Assembly: GCA_037444005.1 (NCBI GenBank) | Contig: JBBING010000025.1 | Span: 1-26,903 of the forward strand | Reading direction: 5' to 3' | Source of the DNA: DATLZC01 sp037444005 | Lineage (GTDB): Bacteria; Chloroflexota; Dehalococcoidia; DSTF01; JACRBR01 | Length of the DNA stretch: 26,903 nt | In this document: piece by piece, positions 15,504 through 24,461 of the stretch | Layout: each line of letters starts with the position of its first letter | How positions within the stretch are numbered: the stretch's first letter is position 1 | Translations under genes and position numbers: made by a program | The notes under the pieces: generated by a model | What the model saw: the letters and a program-made list of their open reading frames with translations, nothing else | What the model was told of the DNA's origin: nothing | Databases searched by the model: none

Positions 15504-16466
15504 ATGCGACGTCTCCTCGCGGCCGTGGCGCTGGCGCCCGCGATCTTCGCGGCATGCGGTTCGGGATCGCAGCCGCCCGACCCCGTGGCGCTCGCCGGCC
15601 GCGTGCGGGAGGACGCCCTCCGCGCGCACGTCGAGACGCTCGCCTCGGGGCCACGGAACGGCCTCGCGCAGCCCGACGCGGCCGGGGCCGCTGCGCGCTA
15701 CATCGAAGAGCGGCTCGACGACGCAGGGCTCGCCGTTCGGCGGCAGGACGTTGCGTTTGGCGGCGTGTCGCTTCCCAACGTGATCGGCGAGAGGCGCGGC
15801 GACGTCTGTCCGGAGCGCATCTTCATCGTCGGGGCGCACTACGACACGCAGCCGGAAACGCCCGGCGCCGATGACAACGCCAGCGGCGTCGCGGGCGTCC
15901 TCGAGGCGGCCCGCGCGCTGTCCGACGCCTCCCTTCCGGCGTCGGTGTGGTTCGTCGGCTTCGCCTTCGAGGAAGAGGGGCTCGTAGGCAGCGCGGCGAT
16001 GGCCCAGGCGCTGGCGAACGAGGGCGCGGAGCTCGTGGGGATGGTCTCGCTCGAGATGATCGGCTTCACCACCGACGGGCAGGACGCCACGGGGGGCCCG
16101 GGCGACGCGCTCCTCATCGTGAGCGACCCGCCGTCGGAGGCGCTCGCGCGCGCGTTCGAGCGCGCAGCCGCCACGTCGACGCCGGAGCTCGCGGTCCGCA
16201 CGCTCGTGCTCGACCCGGCGGTGACCGCCGACGTGCGCCGGTCCGACCACGCGCCGTTCTGGAACCTCGGATACCGTGCGCTGATGCTGACCGACGGCGC
16301 GAACCTGCGGAATCCCCACTACCATCAGCCCGGCGACACCGTCGCGACGCTGGACTTCGCGTTCATGACGCGGGTCACACAGGCGGCGACCGCAGGGGTG
16401 GTGACCTACCTCACGGCCGACGGGGACGGCGACGGCGCGCCGGACGTCTGCCGGGAGGAGGGCTGA
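15504..16466 (+). CDS. M28-family zinc peptidase, lipoprotein
   Basis: This 320-aa secreted peptidase starts with a signal peptide and lipobox IFAAC (Cys18), so it should be anchored on the outer face of the membrane. The M28 co-catalytic zinc residues are visible: GAHYDTQ (His112, Asp114), ADDNASG (bridging Asp), FEEEG (general base and metal Glu), the Asp of RRSDHAPF and the His in NPHYHQPGDT. M28 enzymes are mostly aminopeptidases. The start at 15504 is chosen for the signal peptide; a longer frame back to 15279 has no support. TACAAT lies 8-13 bases upstream, which would fit a nearly leaderless mRNA. It is convergent with the large helicase gene. Confidence 0.9.
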   Translation: MRRLLAAVALAPAIFAACGSGSQPPDPVALAGRVREDALRAHVETLASGPRNGLAQPDAAGAAARYIEERLDDAGLAVRRQDVAFGGVSLPNVIGERRGDVCPERIFIVGAHYDTQPETPGADDNASGVAGVLEAARALSDASLPASVWFVGFAFEEEGLVGSAAMAQALANEGAELVGMVSLEMIGFTTDGQDATGGPGDALLIVSDPPSEALARAFERAAATSTPELAVRTLVLDPAVTADVRRSDHAPFWNLGYRALMLTDGANLRNPHYHQPGDTVATLDFAFMTRVTQAATAGVVTYLTADGDGDGAPDVCREEG

Positions 16467-16488
16467 TGGATATCAGAGGCGCGGTGCC

Positions 16489-17844
16489 TCAGAAACGGAT
16501 GCCCGCTCGTCGAGCCGCTGCCCGAAGCTCATCGATGGAGGCTGAAATCTCTGTAGGGGAAAGCCCAAGCTTCTCAACGTCTCTGTCATTCAACAAGGCT
16601 TCCGCAACCTTCAGAGCATTCGCCGAAACGCCCCTCAACCATTCAAGCTGTTCGACGAGGTTCGCCGAGCGGTCTTGATTTTGGTTGTTGATCTCCCCCT
16701 TATGCCGTTCCTCAGATTGAGGTTCATCACGTCCCCCAGTCATGAGGCGGACTGGCTTCAGCGATGGTCCGTTCCGTATCACCTCACCGGAGGTCACCAA
16801 AAGGTCAACCGCACGCTGGAGGTGACCTTCGACCCTGACGCCAATCCGCTCGTAGCCGAACGCCCTGGCCGTTTCGCGCATGAGATCGCGTTCGTATATC
16901 TGAGGTTGATCTTGCATCAGAAGACGCATGACTTGGCTCAGCTCTTCGACGGCTATCTCGTTGAACGGCCAGGTGCTGTCCGGGCGTCGTCGTGGCGTAG
17001 CCACCGTGGCGTCCCTGCTCCACAAAAAGCCGTTGCGTAACACAATCCGACCAGAGCGGGTAGCCTCGCGTATCGCGCGAAGCCCAATTGAACGAACCCT
17101 CTTCTTGACCCGACTGATCCCGAACACGGAGGCCAGTCGACGCAGAGCTGCGTCTTGATGGATGGGCGTCTCAACTTCGACAATCGCGATTAGTTCCCGT
17201 ACGATCGGCTCCAAGGCATTGCGGGTTCCCCAGCTCGAGTCCCCTTGGTAGTATTCCTCAGGATCATGCGTTTGTTCTGGCACATACATCTTGTGAGGAT
17301 TTAGTTTGAAACGGCGTGGGAGCGTTGCCACTAGCGAGTCCTGTCGCTGTTCCTCCTGGCTGTCGTCCGCAACATCGCTTTTCTTTTCAACACGCTCCAC
17401 GCTCGGAGATGATGGCCGCTCCCTACGGGGCGGCGCGGCGACGCCGACTTCGTCCTGATTTAGGAGACGTTCGACCTCCCGCTGAACCCTCGCGATTTGC
17501 TCCTTCGGATTGTCGACCCAGTCGGGAGACCATATACGCAGGATGTTCCAGCCGAGCTTCTCCAAAATCTCCTGCCGCAGGCGATCACGGTCCCTTGCCG
17601 TCTTTGCCTGGTGGTACGTTCTTCCGTCGCACTCGATACCGAGGATGTACCGGCCCTCGCGTCGGGGATGGCGGATCGCGAGGTCGATACGGAAACCGGA
17701 GCAACCCACTTGAGTGTCCACCTCGAAGCCTTCACGTTGTAGGGCCTGAAGGACGGCTTCCTCGAACTCCGACTCGGTAGAATCGCCTGCCGTCGTGATG
17801 GGGGTAAATCGCCCCGTGTAGGCATAGTCTAGGTATTCCTGCAA
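16489..17844 (-). pseudogene. C-terminal part of split DUF4011 helicase: Vsr-like nuclease plus DUF3320
   Basis: This is the downstream piece of the gene broken near 17862. The frame is open only up to a TAG at 17863-17865, and its first possible start is a TTG at 17844 with no ribosome binding site, so it is probably not translated alone. QEYLDYAYTGRF continues the sequence expected right after the helicase. A PD-(D/E)XK nuclease of the Vsr/MTES_1575 type follows: SEFEEAVLQAL, FRIDLAI (catalytic Asp), GIECDGRTYH (catalytic Glu), then DRDRLRQEILEKLGW and RIWSPDW. A linker leads to a DUF3320 domain (IVRELIAIVEVETPIHQD onward) and a second helical domain of similar pattern (EELSQVMRLLMQDQPQIYERDL). 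All catalytic residues are present, so the decay looks recent or may be a sequencing error. Confidence 0.8.
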
Positions 17845-20800
17845 CAGTCTGACACCTTCGTTCTAGTCGTCAGGCGTGTGAGGTCCAGTTGATGAGGTAA
17901 GAAGGAGCACACAACGACTGTTCGAATCCGGGCCCTGGTGATTGCAACGTTGAGGCGGCGCTCTCCGCCTGCCCGATTAATCGGCCCAAAGTTGAGGCTC
18001 ATTACGCCATTGGCGTCGGGTCCGTATCCCACACTCAAAATGATGTGGTCCCGCTCGTCACCCTGAACGTTTTCGAGATTCTTGACGAAAAATGGCTCTG
18101 TCGTGTCTTCCGCGAAGCACGGTTCGAGATGTGGGTTCGCGAGCCGGAGGCGTTGGATTTCCTCGTCGATGGCCCGCTCCTGCGCAATGCTCATCGCGAT
18201 GACACCGAGACTTCTGCTGGTTCCGTACTGTTCGAAGTGCTGAACCACTAACTCGGCGACCCGGCGCGCTTCCGCGCGATTCGTACGGGAACCGCCCCGG
18301 TCGTACACACCGTCCTGCACATACTCGTAGTGGACGCTTCGATCCTCGGTGGTCGGACTCGGGAACGTAATCAGTCTTCCCTCATAGAAGGCTCGGTTCG
18401 AGAAGGCGATCAGCCGTTCGTGTCGGCTTCGATAGTGCCACCGCAGATGGCATTGCGTGAACATCGGAAGCGCAGAGCATTCGTCGAGAATGCTTTCCAG
18501 CGGCAGGTCGTCATCAGCGTCGGTCTCATCGGGGTCATCGAATTCTACTTGGAAGAACCACGTTGGAGGCAGCTGCTTGTTGTCGCCAGCCACGATCACC
18601 TGGTCGGCCCGGAGGATAGAACAGATAGCGTCCCACGGGGGAATCTGGGACGCCTCGTCGAAAATGACCACGTCAAAATGAATCCAGTCGCTTCCCAGGT
18701 AACTCGAGACAGAGAGCGGGCTCATCAGAAAGCACGGCTTGAGTCGTTGGATGAGCTCAGGAGCTCCCGAAAAAAGCACGCGGAGCGGCTTATGGCGCCT
18801 CTTCTTCTGTATCTCTCGCAGCAGGGTCTTCATTTGTGACCACATCGAGCCCGGCGTGGCGCGCGGGTCGGGACGCTCCTGATCGACCTTCGCCAAAACA
18901 AGTGCCGCCGCCTTCCGGATGAGAGCCCTATCGAGCTCGCCGTACGACCTGATGATTTCTTCACGGTATAGTCCGTTGAATCGCGCGATGGCCGGGACCT
19001 GCTCGGAAAGTTCACGCATCCACACGGCCAACAGGCGCTTTGTGTACACCTTCTCGAGAAGTTCGGCGGGTATGCGCTTCGCCAAGACCGTAGAGACGAA
19101 GTCGGCGAGACCAGCTTCTGAGCATTCGATCCTCGCCTGATGAAAAACCGCCCATTCGGACAGCCGGTCGATGGATTGAATCCGCGCGGACAGCCAGGCT
19201 TTCAATTCATCGAACGAAACCTTGTCGGCAGGTGAACCGTCGATACCCGTGACGGGAAGGACAGCGGAGAGCTCGTTCACCACGACCATGGCTCGCTCGA
19301 CCAGGGGGGCCAGGTCCTCGGCAGCGCGGCGGGCGTCGCGTCGCAATCGCCCCGCGTCCTGGAAACATGAAGCGAGAGCTCTTGGAGCAGTGCCGCCCAA
19401 GTGACGCAACAGTTCTCGCGTCCAGGAGATCGCCGATAGGACGTACTCCCAATCCGTTTCGAATAACTTAGCGTCGCAAAGAGGGCCGAATCGCTCCCTC
19501 AACGAGTCTCCGTGTTTTCTGAACCACTCTCGCTCCTGGTTGTAGGCGATGGCGAGATGGAGCGCCTGCAACGCCTCTCGATATCCGGGCTTAGGGCCTA
19601 CCCATGCGCGGCGGATCGCCGCTATGTCCTGCCGGTAGGCAGAGCTGAACCACCTGCGGACGAACGAGCGATATTCATCTGCAAACCGCTCCTTGAGTTC
19701 CTCCACGGGCAAGTCGGCGACTTTGAGTCCCGAGAACTGCTCTAGCTGGTGCCGACGTTTGTGGTATGCCTGTTGGCGCTTCTGGACTTCCCGCGCGTGC
19801 CGCGCGGTCTTGTCTAGGCTCTTCTCCGAGCCGAGAAGCCACTTCTCTGGGACAGGCCTTGCATCGGAGAGTAGGTGCGCGGTCCCTAGGAGATCGTTCG
19901 CTTCCGCTATGCATTTCGGGGCCGGCAACCCCAGCGCATGCGCAGCGTTTGACGAGACCACGGCCATGCGAGATGACAGCTCGTGTAGCTCTTCAAGCAA
20001 GGCGCGTGCCTGACTGCGGTCGGTCGTCGTGGCCCATGAGACCTGCCAATCCTTGAACGGATGGTCGTGGTAGCTATCTATGACCTGTGGGATGGAGGCA
20101 AGTCGTCTCACGGCCTGCAAAGCAGCCCGATGGCTTGCGGCGGATGTGCTGAGGACGGACGCCCAGGGGAGTCGGAAGGCCACATCGGGGACATCGCCCA
20201 ATCTTGATAGCTGCCCCAGCACCTGGTAGGCCGAGCGGCCGTCGGCGTCCCGCGGGAGATGGAGCTCCCGCACATATTCATTCAGTTGGCGCACGGTCTC
20301 TTGCAGCTCGCGGAATTGGTCTTCCACCCGTGGTAGAGGGGGTTGCCGCTCCGCGAAGAGCGTGCGCGCTAATTCGTCGATGACGGCGCGTTTGCTCGCC
20401 TTGTGGCTGTGCACTTCTAGGATCGCCCTCTCCAGACCGACCTCTTGCAGGCGTCGTTGGACGACTTCAAGAGCAGCCATCTTCTCGCTGACGAAAAGGA
20501 CACGTTTGCCGTTGCGCAGGAACATCGCAATGAGGTTCGCGATCGTCTGACTCTTGCCGGTGCCAGGCGGGCCGTACAGGACGAGGTTCTGACCATCTCG
20601 GGCGCGCACCAGCGCTTCCATCTGGCTGGAGTCGGCATCCAAGACTGGGAAGAGATCCGGAACATTCGTCGTCTCGTCAAGATCTTCGTAGACGGGACAA
20701 TCCGACAGATCCGGCGGGGACGATGTGTCCCCGGCGAGCGCCTTGACGATCGGATGCGATGCGGCCTGCCCTCGTCGTGCTTCCAGGTCCTCGTAAATGA

Positions 20801-21497
20801 CCAACTTTTCAAATGATAGTCGAGTCAACCAGGCTTCTGGCCACACCTTCCAGCCGAGGGGGGACACAGCCTCCTCAACCTGGCGCAAGTAGTGAGTCAC
20901 TTCAAATCGCTCCGACTGGAGATCGGGCTCCGGGAGGCGAACATTGAAGTCATGCTCAAGCTTGTACACGAGCGTGGGATTGAGGGTGGGCTCTTCGTCG
21001 GCGAACCCCAGTGTGTAGGGCTCCTGAAACGACTCGCGCGAAAGATCGACTGGAACCAGGACAAGAGGCGCCTTGGTCACCTCAGCCTCCTCGGCCTCCT
21101 GCCACTCCAGAAACCCAAGAGCGAGAAAGAGTGTGTGGACGCCCTGTTCTGCGACGGTCGAGCGGTAGTCTCTGTACAGGCGATAGAGTCGCCTATTTAA
21201 CTCTACAGCGTCGACTTCGGTGGAGAGGTCTCCTGGCATTTCTCTCGCCGTAGCGTTGTCCTCATCTTCGTCATCGCTCCACACGTCGCGTTCGCGAGAG
21301 CGGTCGACCGAGGGGAAGCGGAGCTTGCGCTCACGAACAACGATGTGCGTGAACAGCTGACCAGGGTCCGGATCCAAGAGTCTGACCGCGGTCTTCGTGG
21401 GTTTGAAGTAGAGCAGCCGGTTCCGGCGGGAGAGGTCGAGGAGCCGTGACTTCCAAACCTCGAATTTCCGCGCGAACGTGTCTCTCGTGTCTCTCAC
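17829..21497 (-). pseudogene. N-terminal part of split DUF4011-SF1 helicase, anti-phage-type protein
   Basis: This 1222-aa part contains DUF4011 at the N-terminus (FEVWKSRLLDLSRRNRLLYF, residues 12-31) and an SF1/Upf1-like helicase. Walker A is GPPGTGKS (309-316), VIFDEASQIPP is the Walker B box at about 945, GDNKQLPP follows, and the late motifs QGDERD and VAITRAR come near the end. A long helical insertion lies between the two helicase halves. With the C-terminal piece it would make a protein of about 1,675 aa. The fused DUF4011-helicase-Vsr architecture is reported, from memory, as a single-gene anti-phage type (called Hhe). The frame ends in an unrelated tail (KVSDCCRNT) after LPHQLDLTRLTTRT because of a one-base shift. 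The start is GTG 21497 with GGGAGT upstream. Base composition is clearly less GC-rich than its neighbours, suggesting horizontal transfer. Confidence 0.85.
17859..17864 (-). other. Frameshift site in the DUF4011 helicase gene
   Basis: On the minus strand the reading runs ACT AGA ACG AAG, giving TRTK, and ends soon after. Adding one A (ACT AGA AAC GAA GGT) gives TRNEGVRLLQEYLDYA, which continues straight into the nuclease part. A one-base loss in a short A run is the simplest explanation. Confidence 0.8.
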
Positions 21498-21535
21498 ACA
21501 ATGACTCCCACAGACCAGTTACCTCGTGTCTAGAA

Positions 21536-21563
21536 AGAATACGCAAGCACTTGCCGCTGTCAA
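21536..21563 (-). promoter_or_regulatory. Promoter of the DUF4011 helicase gene with palindrome in the spacer
   Basis: On the minus strand TTGACA (21558-21563) and TATTCT (21536-21541) are 16 bp apart and end about 39 bp before the GTG start. The spacer contains GCAAG-CA-CTTGC (21543-21554), a 12-bp inverted repeat that would suit a repressor binding between the two boxes. Confidence 0.6.
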
Positions 21564-21629
21564 TCAATAATGCCAGATATGCCCTCCCCGCCGCTGACGC
21601 GAGGGGGTTGATCGTGATTCGGGTGGGGC

Positions 21630-21658
21630 TTGACAGCGAACAGGCGTTCTAGTATTAT
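21630..21658 (+). promoter_or_regulatory. Strong sigma-70-type promoter of the zinc-ribbon gene
   Basis: A perfect -35 TTGACA (21630-21635) is followed by a 17-bp spacer and TATTAT (21653-21658), 5/6 to consensus. Transcription should start near 21665, leaving a leader of about 33 bases. Confidence 0.8.
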
Positions 21659-21679
21659 CGCGCCGAGTAGAACGCCTGT
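21640..21679. promoter_or_regulatory. Inverted-repeat operator candidate over the -10 region
   Basis: Two perfect 12-bp arms, ACAGGCGTTCTA (21640-21651) and TAGAACGCCTGT (21668-21679), are separated by 16 bp that contain the -10 box. The left arm lies upstream of the predicted start site, so this cannot act as an RNA hairpin and is more likely a DNA operator for a dimeric repressor. I do not recognise the regulator. Confidence 0.65.
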
Positions 21680-21697
21680 GCTGATGGAGGCGACGTC

Positions 21698-21883
21698 ATG
21701 ACCCGCGTGTGGATACCAAAGGCCCGCAGGTGCCCCGAGTGCGGCGGCCCGCTCGTGCACGGTGAAGGATGTCTGGCCTGCCCCGTCTGCGGCTACACGG
21801 CCTGCGTGCACCGGCCGAGGCCAATGGGGCGGCGAGCGTGGGCGGGGCCCGCCCGCCGTCCCTATCGCGCCCGCGCGGCCTGA
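21698..21883 (+). CDS. Small zinc-ribbon protein, resembling the C-terminal tail of NrdJ
   Basis: The product is 61 aa. CPECGG (Cys12, Cys15) and CLACPVCGYTAC (Cys25, Cys28, Cys31, Cys36) form a zinc-ribbon-like pattern, followed by a basic Arg/Pro-rich tail. The EGCxxCxxCGYxxC spacing resembles, from memory, the C-terminal zinc ribbon of adenosylcobalamin-dependent ribonucleotide reductase (NrdJ), but here it stands alone. The ATG at 21698 has GATGGAGG seven bases upstream, and a strong promoter with a palindromic operator lies before it. Together these argue that this very short frame is a real, regulated gene. Function is unknown; it may be a nucleic-acid-binding or redox accessory. Confidence 0.75.
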   Translation: MTRVWIPKARRCPECGGPLVHGEGCLACPVCGYTACVHRPRPMGRRAWAGPARRPYRARAA

Positions 21884-21922
21884 GCCGCATGCCGAGCGTA
21901 CGCCCCGGACGGCCACCCGTCG

Positions 21923-21950
21923 TTGACACGACCCCCCGATTCGGTATGAT
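21923..21950 (+). promoter_or_regulatory. Promoter of the mtaB operon
   Basis: TTGACA (21923-21928) and TATGAT (21945-21950) are 16 bp apart, with the -10 box ending 32 bp before the mtaB ATG. It should drive mtaB and the three genes behind it. Confidence 0.75.
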
Positions 21951-21982
21951 GCCGGCAACCCGAAGGGTTCACGCCGGAGAGC

Positions 21983-23263
21983 ATGCCGATTCCCACAAGC
22001 GCCCCCATCCGGCGGGTGGCCGTCCTCACCCTCGGCTGTAAGCTCAATCAGGCCGACTCTGAGGCCATCGCCCGCGAACTCGTCGCCCGAGGGTGCGACG
22101 TTATCGACCGCCCGTCGGCCGCCGACGCCTACATCATCAACACCTGCTCGGTGACGCACGTCGCCGACCGCAAGTCGCGCCATCTGGTGCGGCTCGCGCG
22201 CCGTCTCGGGGCGCCGGGCGCGCCCGTGGCGCTCGTCGGCTGCTATCCGGAGACGGCGGGCCTCGAGGTAGCGCAGCGGACGGGCGCGGACTTGGTGCTC
22301 GGGAATCGGGACAAGCTCGCAGTGGTGGACTCGCTCCTGGGACACGGACGCGCGGCTTCCGAGGTCCCCGTCCGGCCGTTGCGGACGCGCGCGTTCGTGA
22401 AGGCGCAGGAGGGCTGCAACGACGTCTGCGCCTTCTGTATCGTCCCCCGCACGCGAGGCCGCGAGGTCAGCGTCCCGATCGACCGCGTGGTCGCGGAGGT
22501 GGCCCGACGGGAGGCCGCCGGTGTGCAGGAGGTGGTGATCACTGGCACCCAGCTCGGCGCCTACGGGCGCGACATCGGCGCGCACCTCCCCGACCTGATC
22601 CGGGCGCTCCTGGCGGAGACCTCGGCGCCGCGCATCCGCTGTTCTTCGCTGCAGCCGCAGGACATCACGCCGGAGCTCGTGGGCCTCTGGGAGGACCCGC
22701 GGCTGTGCCGGCACTTCCACCTCGCGCTGCAGTCCGGCTGCGACGCGACGCTGGCGCGGATGCGCCGCCGGTACGACACGCAACGATACCGCGAGGCGGT
22801 CGAGCTCATCCGCGCCGCGGTCCCCGGCGCAGCCATCACCACGGACGTCATCGTCGGGTTCCCCGGCGAAACCGACGAGGAGTTCGAGCAGAGCCTCGCC
22901 TTTTGCGAGGAGATGACGTTCGCGGGAATGCACGTGTTTCCGTACTCGCGGCGCCCGGGGACGACGGCGGACAAGCTGCCCGGGCACGTCCCTCCGGAGG
23001 TGAAGCGCGAACGGGTCCGCCGGATGCTCGCCCTGGCCGAAGCCTCGGCTCGCCGGTTCCGCATGGCGCATGTCGGCCGCGTGGTCTCGGTGCTGTGGGA
23101 GGACCGCGCGCGAGGGACGGACGAGGGCGACGTGTGGGAAGGGCTGACGGACGACTACGTGCGTGTGCGGGCGCGGTCGCGGGCGAATCTGATGAATCGC
23201 ATCACCGGGGCCCGGGTCCTCGACGACGGCCCGGGATACGTCGAGGCGCAAGCGCTGGTGTAG
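21983..23263 (+). CDS. mtaB: tRNA ms2t6A37 methylthiotransferase (MtaB-type radical SAM)
   Basis: This 426-aa enzyme adds a methylthio group to threonylcarbamoyl-adenosine 37 of ANN-decoding tRNAs. The N-terminal UPF0004 domain holds the three cluster Cys (TLGCKLNQAD, NTCSVT, VGCYPE). The radical SAM motif is EGCNDVCAFCIVPRTRGR, and VIVGFPGETDEEF is conserved in the core. A short TRAM-like domain lies at the C-terminus. TLGCKLNQADSE and CIVPRTRGR point to MtaB and away from MiaB or RimO. The start is ATG 21983 with a modest GGAGAG. It is first in a run with amaP (9 bp gap), scpB and a DUF503 gene. Confidence 0.92.
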   Translation: MPIPTSAPIRRVAVLTLGCKLNQADSEAIARELVARGCDVIDRPSAADAYIINTCSVTHVADRKSRHLVRLARRLGAPGAPVALVGCYPETAGLEVAQRTGADLVLGNRDKLAVVDSLLGHGRAASEVPVRPLRTRAFVKAQEGCNDVCAFCIVPRTRGREVSVPIDRVVAEVARREAAGVQEVVITGTQLGAYGRDIGAHLPDLIRALLAETSAPRIRCSSLQPQDITPELVGLWEDPRLCRHFHLALQSGCDATLARMRRRYDTQRYREAVELIRAAVPGAAITTDVIVGFPGETDEEFEQSLAFCEEMTFAGMHVFPYSRRPGTTADKLPGHVPPEVKRERVRRMLALAEASARRFRMAHVGRVVSVLWEDRARGTDEGDVWEGLTDDYVRVRARSRANLMNRITGARVLDDGPGYVEAQALV

Positions 23264-23272
23264 GAGCCCGCC

Positions 23273-23938
23273 ATGAACGCGGTCAACAGGGTCGCCATCG
23301 TCGCCGGAGCGTCGCTTCTGGTGTTCGCCGCCTTCGTGGTCATCGTGCTCGCGTGGGGCGCGCCGGACGCCAGTGTCGCGCGGTTGCAGGACTTCATCCA
23401 GTGGCTCGACGAGCACCAATCGACGGGGGCGAAGCTCATCACGACGCTGGGCGCGCTCGTGGTCGCGCTGCTGGCGGGGGCGGTCATCGTCCTCGAGCTC
23501 TCTCCATCGACGACGCCGACGGTGCGTGTCGCGTCGAGCGAGCGGGGCGTCGCGACGATGTCGACCGAGGCCATCGCGGAGCGGGTGCAGCGGGAGGTCG
23601 AGCAAACGCCCCACGTGGTCGCGAGCTCGGTCCGTGTGATCGGCCGCCGCCGCGCGGTCGAGGTGGAGCTCGAGCTGGACGTCGACGCGTACGCGAATCT
23701 GCGGGAGACGGCGATGGACGCGTGCGAGCGCGCGCGGGCCGTGGTACAGGATGTGATGGGCGTGGCGCTGGCGGCTCCGCCGCGGGCGCGGCTGCACTAC
23801 CGCGAGCTGCGTGTCGGCGGGCTCGCCCCCGCCGGCCGTACCGGGAATGAAGCGAGAGAGACGGCGCACGGTGACCGCGAGTCCCAATCTGCGTCCGCGC
23901 CGGAATCCTCCGGCGCCGGTCGAGAGTCCGCCGGCTGA
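23273..23938 (+). CDS. AmaP/Asp23-like membrane protein
   Basis: This 221-aa protein has two transmembrane helices (about residues 7-28 and 53-77) and then an Asp23/Gls24-like domain (VRVIGRRRAVEVELELDVDAYANLRE). The tail is Ser/Gly/Glu-rich and disordered. The layout matches the alkaline-shock membrane anchor AmaP of Firmicutes, which ties Asp23-type proteins to the membrane. No partner asp23 gene lies next to it in the window. The ATG at 23273 has GGAG six bases upstream. Its 3' end overlaps the scpB start by about 90 bases. Confidence 0.6.
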   Translation: MNAVNRVAIVAGASLLVFAAFVVIVLAWGAPDASVARLQDFIQWLDEHQSTGAKLITTLGALVVALLAGAVIVLELSPSTTPTVRVASSERGVATMSTEAIAERVQREVEQTPHVVASSVRVIGRRRAVEVELELDVDAYANLRETAMDACERARAVVQDVMGVALAAPPRARLHYRELRVGGLAPAGRTGNEARETAHGDRESQSASAPESSGAGRESAG

Positions 23939-24461
23939 GCGGCTTCCGCAGGCAGTGGAAGCGCTGCTGTTCGTGGCCGAGGAGCCGGTGGACGTGTCGG
24001 TGCTGGCGCGCAGCCTCGGCGTGAGCCGGGCGCGGATGGAGCGCGTCCTCGACGAGCTGGCCGGTCAGCTCGCGGGGCGAGGCATTCGCCTGCAGCGCAC
24101 AGGGGAGCTCGTGCAGCTTGTATCGGCCCCGGAGTGGGCGCGCTACGTAGAACGCTTTCTCGGCGCCGAATACCCGAAGCTGTCGGACGCCGCCCTCGAG
24201 ACGCTCGCCATCATCGCCTACCGCCAGCCCGTCACGCGGGCCGTGATCGAGTCCATCCGGGGAGTGAACTCCGACGGCGCGCTCTCGACGCTGCTGCATC
24301 GCGGCCTCATCGAGGCCGTGGGACGCGCGGACACCGTCGGACGCCCGGTCCTCTTCGGCACGACGGTGCGCTTTCTCGAGTACTTCGGCCTCGAGAAGCC
24401 CGAGGACCTCCCGCCCCTTCCGTCCGAGCCGCCCGCCGAGCCCGAAGAGCTGCGACTATGA
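23847..24461 (+). CDS. scpB: Segregation and condensation protein B
   Basis: ScpB binds the kleisin ScpA and Smc in the chromosome condensation complex. The core starts near RLPQAVEALLFVAEEPVDVSVLARSLGVS, the first winged-helix domain. The hallmark LSDAALETLAIIAYRQPVTRAVIESIRGVNSDGAL is in the second, followed by GRPVLFGTT and FLEYFGL. The N-terminal extension is Pro/Arg rich. The start is uncertain: ATG 23847 is chosen, but GTG 23871 is possible, and all upstream choices overlap amaP. No scpA lies upstream, although scpA-scpB pairing is common. The stop overlaps the next gene's ATG by four bases, indicating coupling. Confidence 0.92.
   Translation: MKRERRRTVTASPNLRPRRNPPAPVESPPAERLPQAVEALLFVAEEPVDVSVLARSLGVSRARMERVLDELAGQLAGRGIRLQRTGELVQLVSAPEWARYVERFLGAEYPKLSDAALETLAIIAYRQPVTRAVIESIRGVNSDGALSTLLHRGLIEAVGRADTVGRPVLFGTTVRFLEYFGLEKPEDLPPLPSEPPAEPEELRL

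Noticed and set aside
16476..16490. Short hairpin GAGGC-GCGGT-GCCTC between the M28 peptidase and the helicase gene
   Set aside because: Only a 5-bp stem and no T-run; common by chance.
17859..17866. Programmed ribosomal frameshift in the helicase gene
   Set aside because: No X-XXY-YYZ slippery heptamer or downstream stem is seen; a single-base loss explains it better.
21560..23887. 775-codon minus-strand open frame opposite mtaB
   Set aside because: Antisense to a well-supported MtaB gene and its operon; Arg/His/Asp-rich shadow without motifs.
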